From: Stieleria tagensis
GTDB taxonomy: Bacteria; Planctomycetota; Planctomycetia; Pirellulales; Pirellulaceae
Direction: 5' to 3'
Assembly: GCF_024129865.1 (NCBI RefSeq)
Contig: NZ_JAMYFE010000024.1
Coordinates: 50,903-114,902, forward strand
DNA: 64,000 nt
How positions within the stretch are numbered: the stretch's first letter is position 1; each line of letters starts with the position of its first letter. The position numbers were made by a program, and so were the translations under genes. Positions 1 through 8,837 of this stretch are shown one piece after another. Under the pieces are notes generated by a model, which did no database searches, was not told the origin of the DNA, and was given only the letters and a program-made list of their open reading frames with translations.

Positions 1-2
1 TG

Positions 3-356
3 ATCGCGCTGACCTGTTCCATGTTCTGTAGCAAAACGTCAATCGCATTGCTAACCACCTACGCGGTGTTGCTGGCGCTGTACGTGATGCCGCCCGCCCT
101 GTCGACGTTGGCGCGGACACTGGAAATGCCAGGAAACACGATCGCCTGGGCGGACTGGACCGGCGTGGCGAGCCCCTTCTCCGCGTTGTTTTCGTTACCG
201 TTGAACGAACAGATCGCGCCCGATAACCCGGTGGTCAATGCCGGCAATGTCCCGATCGTGATCGGCTACTTTGCGTTCAGCGCGGTGGTGGTGTTACTTT
301 CCACGGCCGCCATGATGTTGCGACTGCGTAGCCGCCAAGGCCTATCCGACGGCTAG
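3..356 (+). CDS. ABC-2-like transporter permease, C-terminal part (gene cut by window edge)
   Basis: The frame is open to the left edge, so this is the 3' end of a longer gene; the ATG at 21 is probably internal. Two hydrophobic membrane segments are visible, one around SIALLTTYAVLLALYVMPPA and one around PIVIGYFAFSAVVVLLS, followed by a short basic cytoplasmic tail (LRLRSRQ). Two helices with a short extracytoplasmic stretch and a positive tail fit the end of an ABC-2 export permease, but only about 118 codons can be seen. The membrane-protein call is firm and the family call is inference. It converges with the glycine-zipper gene, whose stop overlaps this stop by a few bases. Confidence 0.5.
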   Translation: MALTCSMFCSKTSIALLTTYAVLLALYVMPPALSTLARTLEMPGNTIAWADWTGVASPFSALFSLPLNEQIAPDNPVVNAGNVPIVIGYFAFSAVVVLLSTAAMMLRLRSRQGLSDG

Positions 357-1030
357 AACCCGAAATACAACGAACTGCGACCGGCGTGACGATGATGGTG
401 GTGATGCGATCGGTAGTACGGCGGCGGGTAGTGCGGCAACACATGCTCGCGGATCACGACCGGTGGGCGTTCAATGTATTGCTTGACGACCGTGGGTGCG
501 GGACTGGCGATGGCAACCGGTTGGCCGTCGGCCATCGATTGAATCCCGGTGATCACGTTCTCGCTGACACCTTGCTGATGCAATGAAATGATGTCGTTGA
601 CCTGGAGTTTGCCGACATAACCACGCTGACGAATCTGATTCAGCACGACCTGGTCGCTCAATCCGCTGCGAGTCATCGTGATCACGTCTTGTAGCGTGAC
701 CGCCGACTGCAACGCGGCGGTCTGTTGCTGTTGGGCGTATTGCTGTTGTTGGGCGCGATAATACGCCGCCCGCTGGCGTTGCATCTCGGCTTCTTTGTCA
801 GAGGCATTGCCTAGAATGCCCCCCGCAACGGCGCCGACCACTCCGCCAATGGCGGCTCCAGCACCCGCCTTGTCGTTGTTGTCACCAATGATTCCACCGG
901 CAATTGCACCGGCCAATCCGCCCATCACTGTGCCACGCTGCTGTGCGGCTTGACCGTAGGCACCGCTGGTCGTTGCAACCGCCAGAGAAACGAATACAAG
1001 CAGTGTCATGCTGCGTGTGCTAACAATCAT
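353..1030 (-). CDS. Secreted glycine-zipper protein with His-rich C-terminus
   Basis: About 225 residues. The ATG at 1030 is chosen because GGAAG lies 7 bases upstream and the product then begins with a signal peptide (MTLLVFVSLAVA) ending near Ala-Tyr-Gly-Gln. Next come two glycine-zipper hairpins (GGLAGAIAGGIIGD and GGVVGAVAGGILGN), a Gln-rich linker, a helical segment (GLSDQVVLNQIRQRGYVG) and a C-terminus with a run of five histidines. Glycine-zipper segments of this type usually insert in, or oligomerise at, the outer membrane or periplasm. The His-rich tail could bind metal, which is inference. No enzymatic motif is visible. Confidence 0.75.
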   Translation of the reverse strand: MIVSTRSMTLLVFVSLAVATTSGAYGQAAQQRGTVMGGLAGAIAGGIIGDNNDKAGAGAAIGGVVGAVAGGILGNASDKEAEMQRQRAAYYRAQQQQYAQQQQTAALQSAVTLQDVITMTRSGLSDQVVLNQIRQRGYVGKLQVNDIISLHQQGVSENVITGIQSMADGQPVAIASPAPTVVKQYIERPPVVIREHVLPHYPPPYYRSHHHHHRHAGRSSLYFGF

Positions 1031-1208
1031 CCGTGATCTTCCGCAACAAATGGGAACGGGCAGTGGAGCCCCGTCCAAACGAGGCGACTGGCGATTGAGA
1101 CTCGCCCAGTACTTCTTCGCGGGCGGCTGATCACCGATGGCAACCGCGCACCAGCGCTGACATGATCAATACACCTCGCTGGCGTATTCACGCAATGCCA
1201 TTTTCAAC

Positions 1209-1559
1209 TCATTCAACCGGCTCGAAGGCAATGTTCTTATCGGCCAGATCGATGACCTGGGCAACGGGAAGTACAAAAATCTTGCCGTCGCCAATCTGGC
1301 CAACCGATCCCGTCAGCGCATTGCGACTGATCGTATCGATCACGGCTTCGAGCTCGTCTTCATGCACCAGCACTTCCACCACGACCTTTCGTAGCAAATC
1401 GACTTTGTACTCGTTGCCACGAAACAGTGCACTTTGCCCCCGTTGACGGCCATACCCCATGGCGTCACAAACCGTGATCTCACCAAGGTTTAGCTCTCGC
1501 AGCGCATCGCGAACCGTGGACAGTTTCGTGGGCTGAATGATTGCGACGACAACGCGCAT
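1209..1559 (-). CDS. glnB: P-II family nitrogen regulatory protein
   Basis: 116 residues, close to the usual 112 for P-II. The T-loop region GYGRQRGQSALFRGNEYKVD aligns with the GlnB/GlnK signature. Tyr51, the uridylylation site in proteobacteria, is kept, while residue 46 is Phe. The C-terminal GSVGQIGDGKIFVLPV matches the second P-II signature (nucleotide-binding B-loop). P-II trimers sense ATP/ADP and 2-oxoglutarate and control nitrogen-metabolism targets. No amtB or glnA lies beside it. It starts 11 bases after the Gfo/Idh/MocA gene, as if co-transcribed with it. GlnB versus GlnK cannot be decided from sequence alone. Confidence 0.93.
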   Translation of the reverse strand: MRVVVAIIQPTKLSTVRDALRELNLGEITVCDAMGYGRQRGQSALFRGNEYKVDLLRKVVVEVLVHEDELEAVIDTISRNALTGSVGQIGDGKIFVLPVAQVIDLADKNIAFEPVE

Positions 1560-1570
1560 GGGACAGTGGC

Positions 1571-2584
1571 TCAGAAGGAAAGAGGAAAATCCAGTGCAAC
1601 CGGCTCGTTCGACTCAGCCGATACCGTCAACGCATCCAGCACGGCTTGGGTTTGCAGCGCCAATCGATTCCAGTGATCCAACGGCTGATCACCGATCAAA
1701 CATTCAATCATCCGCTGCTCTTGGCGGTCATTGCTCTCGTGCGAGTCGACTTGGCCACTGGCATCATGCACCCAATATCGGGTCGGACGATCCGCCCAGG
1801 GACGGGTAAAGTCGTCGCAGATCAACGATGCATCACTGCCGGCAACCTCGAACCACTTTCGCGTCGCGGTGTCGTACCCACAAGAAAAACTAGCGGTTAA
1901 ATCGTCCGCAAACCAGAGCATCGCATTCGCACGAAGCGGAACCCCAGTCTCGCGAACGCAGCTGGCGAACACTCTTGTCGGCGTTTGGCTGGCAAACTGC
2001 AGGATCGCTCCGACCGTATACCAGCCCAAATCCAACAGGCATCCGCCGCCCAATTGGGGGTCCAAACGGTGCTCGCCCGATTGAAACGGACGGTAAAACG
2101 AAACCGACGCAGTGATGTGCCCCAGCTTTCCTAACTGTCCGTCACGAGCCCGTCCCAGCATCTGCGCACTGCGAGCGTGGTGCAACCAACCGGTCGCATC
2201 CAGCCAGCGGACCCCAGACTGACGACAAACCTGATCGATTTCAACGGCTTCGGCGGCCGAAATCGCCAATGGTTTTTCACACAGGATGGACTTTCCAGCT
2301 GCGGCCGCTCGCAAGCACCACTCGGCGTGCAGCGAGGGCGGCAACGACAGGTACACGGCGTCGACGTCGTCGCGGCCGATCAACTCCGCGTAGCCCTCCA
2401 CACCAGCTGCGATCCCGTATTGCGACGCAAACCAATCTGCACGCTCCTGCGAGCGGCTTGCGATCGCCGTCACGGCGACCGAATCGGTCGACTGCAAATC
2501 AGCCACCAAACGACGGGTGATCCGGCCTGTCCCCAACACGCCAAATCGTGTGACGCCAGGTGCTGCGGTCTGCTGAGAGTTCAA
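1571..2584 (-). CDS. Gfo/Idh/MocA-family NAD(P)-dependent oxidoreductase
   Basis: 337 residues. The N-terminal Rossmann fold shows GVLGTGRITRRLVADL, followed by the family motif EKPLAIS (catalytic Lys region, near residue 100) and a C-terminal alpha/beta substrate domain containing GGGCLLDLGWYTVGAI. Enzymes of this family oxidise or reduce sugars, inositols or related polyols; the substrate is not predictable here. There is no signal peptide, so it is cytoplasmic. It sits between the moxR gene (40 bases upstream) and the P-II gene (11 bases downstream), all on the same strand, which suggests one transcript, although no functional link between the three is obvious. Confidence 0.9.
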   Translation of the reverse strand: MNSQQTAAPGVTRFGVLGTGRITRRLVADLQSTDSVAVTAIASRSQERADWFASQYGIAAGVEGYAELIGRDDVDAVYLSLPPSLHAEWCLRAAAAGKSILCEKPLAISAAEAVEIDQVCRQSGVRWLDATGWLHHARSAQMLGRARDGQLGKLGHITASVSFYRPFQSGEHRLDPQLGGGCLLDLGWYTVGAILQFASQTPTRVFASCVRETGVPLRANAMLWFADDLTASFSCGYDTATRKWFEVAGSDASLICDDFTRPWADRPTRYWVHDASGQVDSHESNDRQEQRMIECLIGDQPLDHWNRLALQTQAVLDALTVSAESNEPVALDFPLSF

Positions 2585-2624
2585 TGAATTGCTAGTGCCA
2601 AAGTGTGAATGAAAGGGCTGATGC

Positions 2625-3563
2625 CTAGACCGGAACGGGAATCTTGCGCAATAGTTCGGCCATCAATTCTTCTGCCGTCTGACGCCCCGCAGTCCCTGAA
2701 AAATCATCGATCAACACTCGGTGGGAAAGTGTTGATACGGCCAGCGATTTGACGTCGTCCGGAGTCACAAACTCACGTTCCTCGGTGATCGCGCGGGCTT
2801 GGCAACCACGATAAAAACTAAGTGCCGCGCGAGTGCTCACGCCCAACTGAAACGCATCGGTCGAACGTGTCGCTTCGACGATTTCCAACAGATAGTCTTG
2901 CAAGCTTTCATCGAATCGCACCGAACGCACCGCGGCTTGCGCCGCTAAGATGTCGTCGGCATTGACGACTTTGGCGATCGAATCGACCGGTTCACCATTG
3001 CGATGCGACTCCAACACTCTGCGTTCGCTTTCGCGCGGCGGATATCCAATACTGGTGCGCATCAGAAACCGATCCATTTGACTCTCCGGCAAAATGTACG
3101 TGCCCTCGAATTCAAACGGGTTTTGAGTCGCAACCACGATAAACGGTTGGGGCAACGGATAGGTTGTGCCGTCGACCGAAACCTGGTGGTCACTCATCGC
3201 TTCGAGCAACGCTGATTGAGTCCGTGGCGGTGCCCGGTTGATTTCGTCGGCCAACACGACGTTTGCAAAAATCGGCCCCGGCGTAAACCGAAACTCTTGG
3301 GTATCGCTGCGATAGATCGAACTGCCGGTGATATCACTGGGCAACAGATCCGGTGTGAACTGGATGCGGCTAAATTTTGTATCAATGCTTCCCGCCAGTG
3401 CTTTGGCAGCCAGCGTTTTTCCCACACCCGGAACGTCTTCCAGCAACAGATGCTCACCGGCCAGCAATGTCAATACGATCGAGCGGACGGCTTCGTGTTT
3501 GCCCAAAATGACCGATTCCATGTTCTCCCGCAGCCGTCGAGCGGTCTCGTAAGCATGCTGCAT
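2625..3563 (-). CDS. MoxR-family AAA+ ATPase
   Basis: 312 residues, the usual MoxR length. Walker A is EDVPGVGKTLAAKAL (GVGKT at about residues 46-50) and Walker B is VVLADEINRAPPRTQSALLEAM. Sensor-region sequence VVATQNPFEFEGTYILPESQ and a C-terminal lid domain follow. MoxR ATPases act as chaperones for maturation of protein complexes, commonly with a DUF58/VWA partner gene. No such partner lies immediately downstream; the region upstream of the start is a short gap before a divergent PQQ-propeller gene. The start ATG gives a complete N-terminal helix. Confidence 0.93.
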   Translation of the reverse strand: MQHAYETARRLRENMESVILGKHEAVRSIVLTLLAGEHLLLEDVPGVGKTLAAKALAGSIDTKFSRIQFTPDLLPSDITGSSIYRSDTQEFRFTPGPIFANVVLADEINRAPPRTQSALLEAMSDHQVSVDGTTYPLPQPFIVVATQNPFEFEGTYILPESQMDRFLMRTSIGYPPRESERRVLESHRNGEPVDSIAKVVNADDILAAQAAVRSVRFDESLQDYLLEIVEATRSTDAFQLGVSTRAALSFYRGCQARAITEEREFVTPDDVKSLAVSTLSHRVLIDDFSGTAGRQTAEELMAELLRKIPVPV

Positions 3564-3692
3564 CGTCGATAAAACAAGATCGGGTGAGAGAAATCGAATC
3601 AGTCAGTGCGTATGTTAACCGACCCAGGACCAACCGCGGAACCCACTGCCCCGACTGGTTCACAACATTGAACCTCGCAGAGAATATCTAGG

Positions 3693-5417
3693 ATGACGGA
3701 TTCGCCAGCCGACAACATTGACCCCCAATCTCCTGACAAGCAGGCCGCTGACAAGCAGTCGCCGTACCAGCCGCAGCAAACCGAACCCGCCGCTGGCTCT
3801 CGGCCGCCCAGCATGCGCTCTGCCTGGGTGGCGCTGGGCTTGGCTACCGCCGTGATTGCGATCGCTCAATTTGTCTACGCGCCGCGATTCGATTACCAGA
3901 ACGCACACCTGATTTCGCTGGTCAGTGTCTGTATCGCGACGTTGTACCTGCTGTTTTGCCTGCACCGCCGCGTCCGCTGGGGGGGCCATCCCTGGCGAGT
4001 GCCAATCGTGGCCCTCGTCGCAGGTCTCTTGTTGATGATCGGATTTCGCTTCGACGGTTTCAGTGGCGAAATGTTTCCCCAATTTCAATGGCGATTTCAA
4101 ACCGCTCCGCAACACAAGCTCAAATCGATTGTTGGTGAAGCGCCGTTGGCCGATACCAACAGCGAATCTGGTTCAACCGCCGCGGACTCCTCGATCGCGG
4201 TCCCTGGCGGCGGTGATTCACCGCAGTTCCTTGGCCCAAATCGCAACGCGGTGTACCCGGACCGTGATTTTTCAATCCCTGGCAATGACAGCGATTTGGA
4301 AGTCGTCTGGGACCAGGGCATCGGCGCCGGATGGTCCTCCTTTGCCGTCCAAGATGGCTATGCAATCACGCTGGAACAACGTGATGATCAAGAATGCCTG
4401 ACATGCTATCGGCTTGCCGACGGCGAATTGCTGTGGATTCAAAGGCATCCCGGCCTACACACGAACACGCTCGGCGGTACCGGACCACGCTCGACACCGA
4501 CCCTCGTTGATGGCAAAGTCTATGCGTCCACTGCGACCGGTTGGATTTGGTGCGTCGAGCAATCGAGTGGTGAAATCGTTTGGACCGTTGACCTGCTAGC
4601 GCTGGCCGGATGGAACCAATCCGAATTCGAAGCGGCTGCCCCCTGGGGCTATGCCGGATCACCTTTGATTGTTGATCAACTCTGTGTGTTGCCGATGGGT
4701 GGCCCCGTTGGCCAGCCGTCGTCCGCTTCGTTGGTTGCGCTCAACAAAGACACCGGCGAAACCGTCTGGACCTCCGGCGACGACCAACTCAGTTACGCTT
4801 CACCGATCCTCACCACACTCGGCGGCCAACCACAGATCGTTTCGGTCAACGAAAAAACAGTGTCAGGACATGCGATCGCAGATGGCACCCAACTGTGGTC
4901 ATTCGATTGGCCCGGATCAACCAACACCGGAGCGAATTGCTCGTCAGCCATTTCCGTTTCCGGCGACCGCCTGTTAGTCGGCAAAGGCTACGGCGGCGGC
5001 AGCGCCCTGGTCGAAGTTTCCGACCGAGACGGCCAGTGGACAACGCAAGATGTATGGCGCAGCAACCGGATTCTGAAAACGAAGTTCAACCATGCGTGCA
5101 TCAAGAATGAGGTTGCTTTCGGAATCAGCAACGGTGCATTGCAAGCAGTCGACTTAAACGACCAGTCAGTTTTTTGGACTCAACCGCGTCAGAGCCGCGC
5201 CGCACAAGGCCAGGTGATCCTGGCGGGCGATGTTTTGATCGTCCAGGACGAACAAGGGGACGTGGTGTTTGTTCCCGCGATCACCGAGGACTACCAAGAA
5301 GCGCTGCGTCTGCCGGCGCTCGATTCGAAAACATGGAACATTCCCACACTTGCCGGTCGTTTTCTGTTGGTCCGCAACGACCGCCAAGCCATCTGTTATC
5401 GGTTACCGGCGAAATAG
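3693..5417 (+). CDS. Membrane-anchored PQQ-like beta-propeller protein
   Basis: 574 residues. A polar Pro/Gln-rich N-terminus of about 50 residues precedes three predicted membrane helices (ALGLATAVIAIAQFVYA, LISLVSVCIATLYLLFC and IVALVAGLLLMIGF). The rest is a periplasmic propeller with repeated BamB/PQQ-type blades such as DGKVYASTATGWIWCVEQ and ALNKDTGETVWTSGDD. Planctomycetes have many such PQQ-like propellers of unknown function. No metal or quinone-binding residues of a true alcohol dehydrogenase can be recognised. It is divergent from moxR and convergent with the aldo/keto reductase. Confidence 0.82.
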   Translation: MTDSPADNIDPQSPDKQAADKQSPYQPQQTEPAAGSRPPSMRSAWVALGLATAVIAIAQFVYAPRFDYQNAHLISLVSVCIATLYLLFCLHRRVRWGGHPWRVPIVALVAGLLLMIGFRFDGFSGEMFPQFQWRFQTAPQHKLKSIVGEAPLADTNSESGSTAADSSIAVPGGGDSPQFLGPNRNAVYPDRDFSIPGNDSDLEVVWDQGIGAGWSSFAVQDGYAITLEQRDDQECLTCYRLADGELLWIQRHPGLHTNTLGGTGPRSTPTLVDGKVYASTATGWIWCVEQSSGEIVWTVDLLALAGWNQSEFEAAAPWGYAGSPLIVDQLCVLPMGGPVGQPSSASLVALNKDTGETVWTSGDDQLSYASPILTTLGGQPQIVSVNEKTVSGHAIADGTQLWSFDWPGSTNTGANCSSAISVSGDRLLVGKGYGGGSALVEVSDRDGQWTTQDVWRSNRILKTKFNHACIKNEVAFGISNGALQAVDLNDQSVFWTQPRQSRAAQGQVILAGDVLIVQDEQGDVVFVPAITEDYQEALRLPALDSKTWNIPTLAGRFLLVRNDRQAICYRLPAK

Positions 5418-5544
5418 AGTCGCATGCACCCAATCCCATCGCTACGCCAACGGCGTTCAATAGCTTAGCCCGGGGTCACTGTTAAACTTGCTGGAGGCAG
5501 GTTCGGCAGGAACCCCGGGTGAACTTCTGATCGATCAAAATCTT

Positions 5545-6525
5545 CTACTCGTAAATCGGGAAGAACGTGTTGAACGCCTTCTCGCCAAAATCACCCGGGT
5601 CATTGAACCGACGGTGCTGGTCCATCGCGGAAAGTCGATCCATCTGCTGCGACGTCAACTCAAAATCGAATAGCTCGATGTTTTCTTTCAAACGTTCCTT
5701 GCGTGTCGTTTTGGGAACAATTGATGTGCCACGTTGGATGCCCCATCGCAGCACGACCTGGGCTGCTGTCTTGCCGACTTCCGCAGCAATTTGCTTGGTC
5801 TCGGACCGATCGATGACGCCTTCGCCCTGCTCTGCCATCCCGATTGAGAAATAGGATTGGGCGCCCAATGGAGAAAACCCGGTGACATGGATCTCGTTTT
5901 CGTTACAGAAACGCAACAGTTTTTCTTGTGTCAGATAAGGATGCAACTCCACCTGCATGACAGATGGCTTGACCGACGACGACGCCAGCAAATCACGAAG
6001 CAACGAAACGCCAAAGTTGCAAACACCAATGTTGCGAACCAAACCGGCCTTCTTCAGTTCGATCATCGCTTGCCACGTCTCCAAAATCGGGACCGGTGCT
6101 TCGACCATCCGAGGATGTTCCGCTGTGGGATCTTGAAACCATTCCGGCGGATAGCGATCTTCGAAGGGCACAAAGGCAAGTGAGATCGGAAAGTGGATGT
6201 GGTACAGATCCAAATAATCCAGTTGCAAATCCGCCAGCGTTCGCTCACATGCCTGGCGCACATGTTCGGCACGGTGATAGGTATTCCATAATTTGCTGGT
6301 GACCCACATCTCGTCGCGGCTGACCAAACCATCTTTGATCGCAGCCTGAATCCCCTGCCCGGCCTGCGGTTCATTGCCATAATCACAGGCGGCATCAATG
6401 TGCCGATAGCCGACCTCGACCGCCGAACGCACCGTCTCCGCCGTCGCATCACGATCAATTTTCCACAGCCCCAATCCAACGGCGGGAATCGAGTCGCCAC
6501 CGGCCAATTTAAATTCAGTCGTCAT
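5545..6525 (-). CDS. Aldo/keto reductase
   Basis: 326 residues from the ATG at 6525; an upstream in-frame extension exists but lacks homology-like sequence, and the family normally begins near FKLAGGDSIPAVGLGLWK. The catalytic tetrad is visible: Asp and Tyr in DAACDYGNE, Lys in WVTSKLWN and His in YHIHFP. The C-terminal NADPH-binding segment GTSIVPKTTRKERLKENIEL is also present. The product should reduce aldehydes or ketones, including sugars, with NAD(P)H in the cytoplasm. The substrate is unknown. It is divergent from the serine hydrolase gene across a region holding a dispersed palindromic repeat. Confidence 0.93.
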   Translation of the reverse strand: MTTEFKLAGGDSIPAVGLGLWKIDRDATAETVRSAVEVGYRHIDAACDYGNEPQAGQGIQAAIKDGLVSRDEMWVTSKLWNTYHRAEHVRQACERTLADLQLDYLDLYHIHFPISLAFVPFEDRYPPEWFQDPTAEHPRMVEAPVPILETWQAMIELKKAGLVRNIGVCNFGVSLLRDLLASSSVKPSVMQVELHPYLTQEKLLRFCNENEIHVTGFSPLGAQSYFSIGMAEQGEGVIDRSETKQIAAEVGKTAAQVVLRWGIQRGTSIVPKTTRKERLKENIELFDFELTSQQMDRLSAMDQHRRFNDPGDFGEKAFNTFFPIYE

Positions 6526-6731
6526 CAGGATGTCATCGAAAGAGAAACGGGCGATCAAATAGTCGCCCGCATGATCCCACGTTCGCCCCACCCAATGCAA
6601 CCCTGCCCACCGTCGTCGATGACGTAGCGCAACCCGATTGAGAACCAGAAATACTTTCGCTGCAGTGATTGCCTGGGCCACTCAAAAGGCGGACAATATC
6701 GCTAGAAACACGGCCAACACATGACAAGTGA

Positions 6732-6860
6732 GTTTTGAAGTTGCGCTTTTACGTGGGGCATTGTTTTTTGTAACCCGACGCGTCAGCGAGGGATTCCATC
6801 AACACGCGAAATCCCTCGCTCACGCATCGGGTTACGATGAAAGCCCAACTTTCCAAATCA
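6732..6860. repeat. Dispersed palindromic repeat, copy 1
   Basis: The core is an inverted repeat with arms at 6770-6794 and 6811-6835 (GTAACCCGACGCG... against ...CGCATCGGGTTAC), matching at about 23 of 25 positions around a 16-base loop. Upstream is a flank reading GTTTTGAAGTTGCGCTTTTA. The same module recurs at 19401-19600, 38071-38150 and 63818-64000. The copy occupies the 415-base divergent gap between the aldo/keto reductase and the serine hydrolase and creates a false N-terminal extension of the latter. Confidence 0.9.
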
Positions 6861-6940
6861 ACTGGGTCTGCAAAAACTGCCACTCAGCACACTTCCCCCA
6901 CCACTGCGACACAACGTTCCACTCAATTGGATTCACACTA

Positions 6941-8056
6941 ATGCGAACCTGCTTTGGCTCCCCTGCGTTTTTCTTGCTGTTGGTGATGATGTCCGTTCCA
7001 TGCTTCGCTCAGCCGGCTCCACCTTCGGATTCCCAGCCGTTGCCGCGAAGCACGCCGGAATCTCAAGGCGTCTCGTCAGCCGCGATCTTGGATTTTGTGA
7101 AAACGGCAGATCGTGATGTGCATTCGATCCACAGCTTCATGCTCCTACGACACGGGCACGTGGTCGCGGAGGCCTGGTGGAAACCGGAGTCTGCTGACAC
7201 GCCGCATATCCTGTGGTCGCTTAGCAAAAGCTTCACATCGACCGCAGTCGGATTGGCAGTTGAGGAAGGAAAGTTGTCGATTGATGACCCGATACTCAAA
7301 TTTTTCCCCAAGGATGCACCGGGCACCGTCTCTGAAAACCTCAAATCAATGCGCGTTCGTGACCTGTTGACGATGACTGCCGGCCATGACAACGAAGTCA
7401 ACCTGCGTGAGGAGTCCGATTGGATCAAAGCCTTTCTCGCCCACCCTGTACCACACGCACCCGGCAGTCATTTCCAGTACAACACGCCGGCAACCTTCAT
7501 GCTCTCAGCGATCGTTCAAAAGGTGACCGGGCAAACGGTGGTGGAATACCTGCAACCGCGTCTGTTCACCCCTCTGGGAATTCAGCCGCCGCGCTGGGAC
7601 GCAAATCCGCAAGGCATCTCGTTGGGAGGCTACGGGTTGTATTTGAAGACCGAGGAAATTGCCAAGTTTGGGCAGCTCTACTTACAACAAGGAAACTGGC
7701 AAGGAAAACAACTGATCCCCGCCCAGTGGATCGCTCAAGCGACGGCAAAACAAGTCTCGACCGGCCGCGACACGACGTTGGACTGGGGACAAGGATACGG
7801 GTTCCAGTTCTGGCGCTGTCGCCATGATGCCTATCGTGGCGATGGCAAAGACGGCCAGTTCTGTATCGTGCTGCCAGAATTGGATGCCGTTATCGCGATC
7901 ACTTCCAAAACACGCGATCTGCAAGCGGAATTGAATTTGGTTTGGGAGATACTGTTGCCCGGAATGCACGACAAACCGCTTCCAGAAAACAATCCTGCAA
8001 CGACCGAACTCTCTCAAATCGTGCAAACACTTACAGTCGATTCAACCCGCGACTGA
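6941..8056 (+). CDS. Secreted serine hydrolase, beta-lactamase / penicillin-binding class C-like
   Basis: 371 residues from the ATG at 6941, which gives a clear signal peptide (AFFLLLVMMSVPCFA, cleavage after CFA). The upstream in-frame extension is translated repeat DNA and is rejected. The SxxK nucleophile motif is SLSK in LWSLSKSFTS, and the YxN motif is YNT in FQYNTPATF. The family includes class C beta-lactamases, D-aminopeptidases and esterases, and real beta-lactam hydrolysis cannot be inferred. It is probably a periplasmic or outer-surface esterase or peptidase. Confidence 0.88.
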   Translation: MRTCFGSPAFFLLLVMMSVPCFAQPAPPSDSQPLPRSTPESQGVSSAAILDFVKTADRDVHSIHSFMLLRHGHVVAEAWWKPESADTPHILWSLSKSFTSTAVGLAVEEGKLSIDDPILKFFPKDAPGTVSENLKSMRVRDLLTMTAGHDNEVNLREESDWIKAFLAHPVPHAPGSHFQYNTPATFMLSAIVQKVTGQTVVEYLQPRLFTPLGIQPPRWDANPQGISLGGYGLYLKTEEIAKFGQLYLQQGNWQGKQLIPAQWIAQATAKQVSTGRDTTLDWGQGYGFQFWRCRHDAYRGDGKDGQFCIVLPELDAVIAITSKTRDLQAELNLVWEILLPGMHDKPLPENNPATTELSQIVQTLTVDSTRD

Positions 8057-8066
8057 TCGCTACCGG

Positions 8067-8408
8067 TCACGCCAACTTGGTTCCGTTGGGAACCGAACTA
8101 TCCGGCACCGCCAGCACCACGGATTCGTCTTCTTTGTGAAATCCAACAATCAAAAACTCAGACTGGAAAGGCCCTATCTGCTTCGCCGGAAAGTTGACAA
8201 CGCCAATGATTTGCCGCCCCAAGAGCTGGCTTTTCGAGTAGTTGACCGTGATCTGAGCACTGGTGCGTTTGAATCCGATTTCACTCCCAAAGTCCACCGA
8301 AACCTTGTAGGCCGGCTTTCTCGCTTCGGGAAAATCTTCCACGGCCACAATCGTGCCCACACGCAGATCGACATTTTGAAATTCTTGCCAGCTAATCACA
8401 CTCATCAT
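8067..8408 (-). CDS. csaA: CsaA-like tRNA-binding domain protein
   Basis: 113 residues forming a single OB-fold EMAP/CsaA domain: [20 protein letters not shown] at the start and [20 protein letters not shown] in the middle, with a C-terminal [15 protein letters not shown]. This size and order match CsaA, a dimeric protein that binds tRNA and was proposed to act as a secretion chaperone. Two adjacent methionine codons (8408 and 8405) could each be the start. It converges with the serine hydrolase gene with about ten bases between the stops. Confidence 0.92.
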   Translation of the reverse strand: MMSVISWQEFQNVDLRVGTIVAVEDFPEARKPAYKVSVDFGSEIGFKRTSAQITVNYSKSQLLGRQIIGVVNFPAKQIGPFQSEFLIVGFHKEDESVVLAVPDSSVPNGTKLA

Positions 8409-8468
8409 TGGCTCACAATCTATTCGCTCTCAAACGGAACACGTCACGACCGTTCGTGACGCGGACGA

Positions 8469-8726
8469 CTACCGTCGGCGGCCACCGGCACGCTTTAGTC
8501 CTTTGGCGACAATGTCAAACGCATCGGCGGGTTTGTAGTCTTCCAGCACATCAAAAAAGCACGCTAACACGCGTTTGGTTTCCGCCACGTTGATCTTGAC
8601 GCCTTCAGTATCTGCCATGACGGCGACCTGGTTGTAGACATCCGTCAGCGTCACAGCTTTTTTCGTCGCTTTCTTTGTCGTTACCGGAGGAGTTGTCTTT
8701 TTCTTGACGGCTTTCTTTTTGGCCAT
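8469..8726 (-). CDS. Small lysine-rich, possibly nucleoid-associated protein
   Basis: 85 residues from the ATG at 8726. The first 25 residues are a basic tail rich in Lys, Ala and Thr (MAKKKAVKKKTTPPVTTKKA), like bacterial histone H1-like or HU tail extensions. The rest is a compact helical segment (DVYNQVAVMADTEGVKINVA, then TKRVLACFFDVLEDY) ending in basic GLKRAGGRRR. The helix pair loosely resembles the HU/IHF helical base, but the beta-arm is absent. DNA binding is therefore inference. A much longer in-frame extension upstream runs antisense into the next gene and is not credible. Confidence 0.65.
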   Translation of the reverse strand: MAKKKAVKKKTTPPVTTKKATKKAVTLTDVYNQVAVMADTEGVKINVAETKRVLACFFDVLEDYKPADAFDIVAKGLKRAGGRRR

Positions 8727-8837
8727 GACGGTGATTCTTTGCTGAAGTAAAAAAAGTCCAGGGACTCGGCAAGGGCCCTCCCTAGGAACAGGTATTGTGA
8801 GAACACTGGCACTGATCAGCAATGCCAACTCACCCAG

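Noticed and set aside
6728..6940. N-terminal extension of the serine hydrolase to 6728
   Set aside because: Translated repeat DNA; the ATG at 6941 gives a proper signal peptide.
7942..8139. Small plus-strand frame across the serine hydrolase / csaA junction
   Set aside because: Overlaps both genes and has no independent features.
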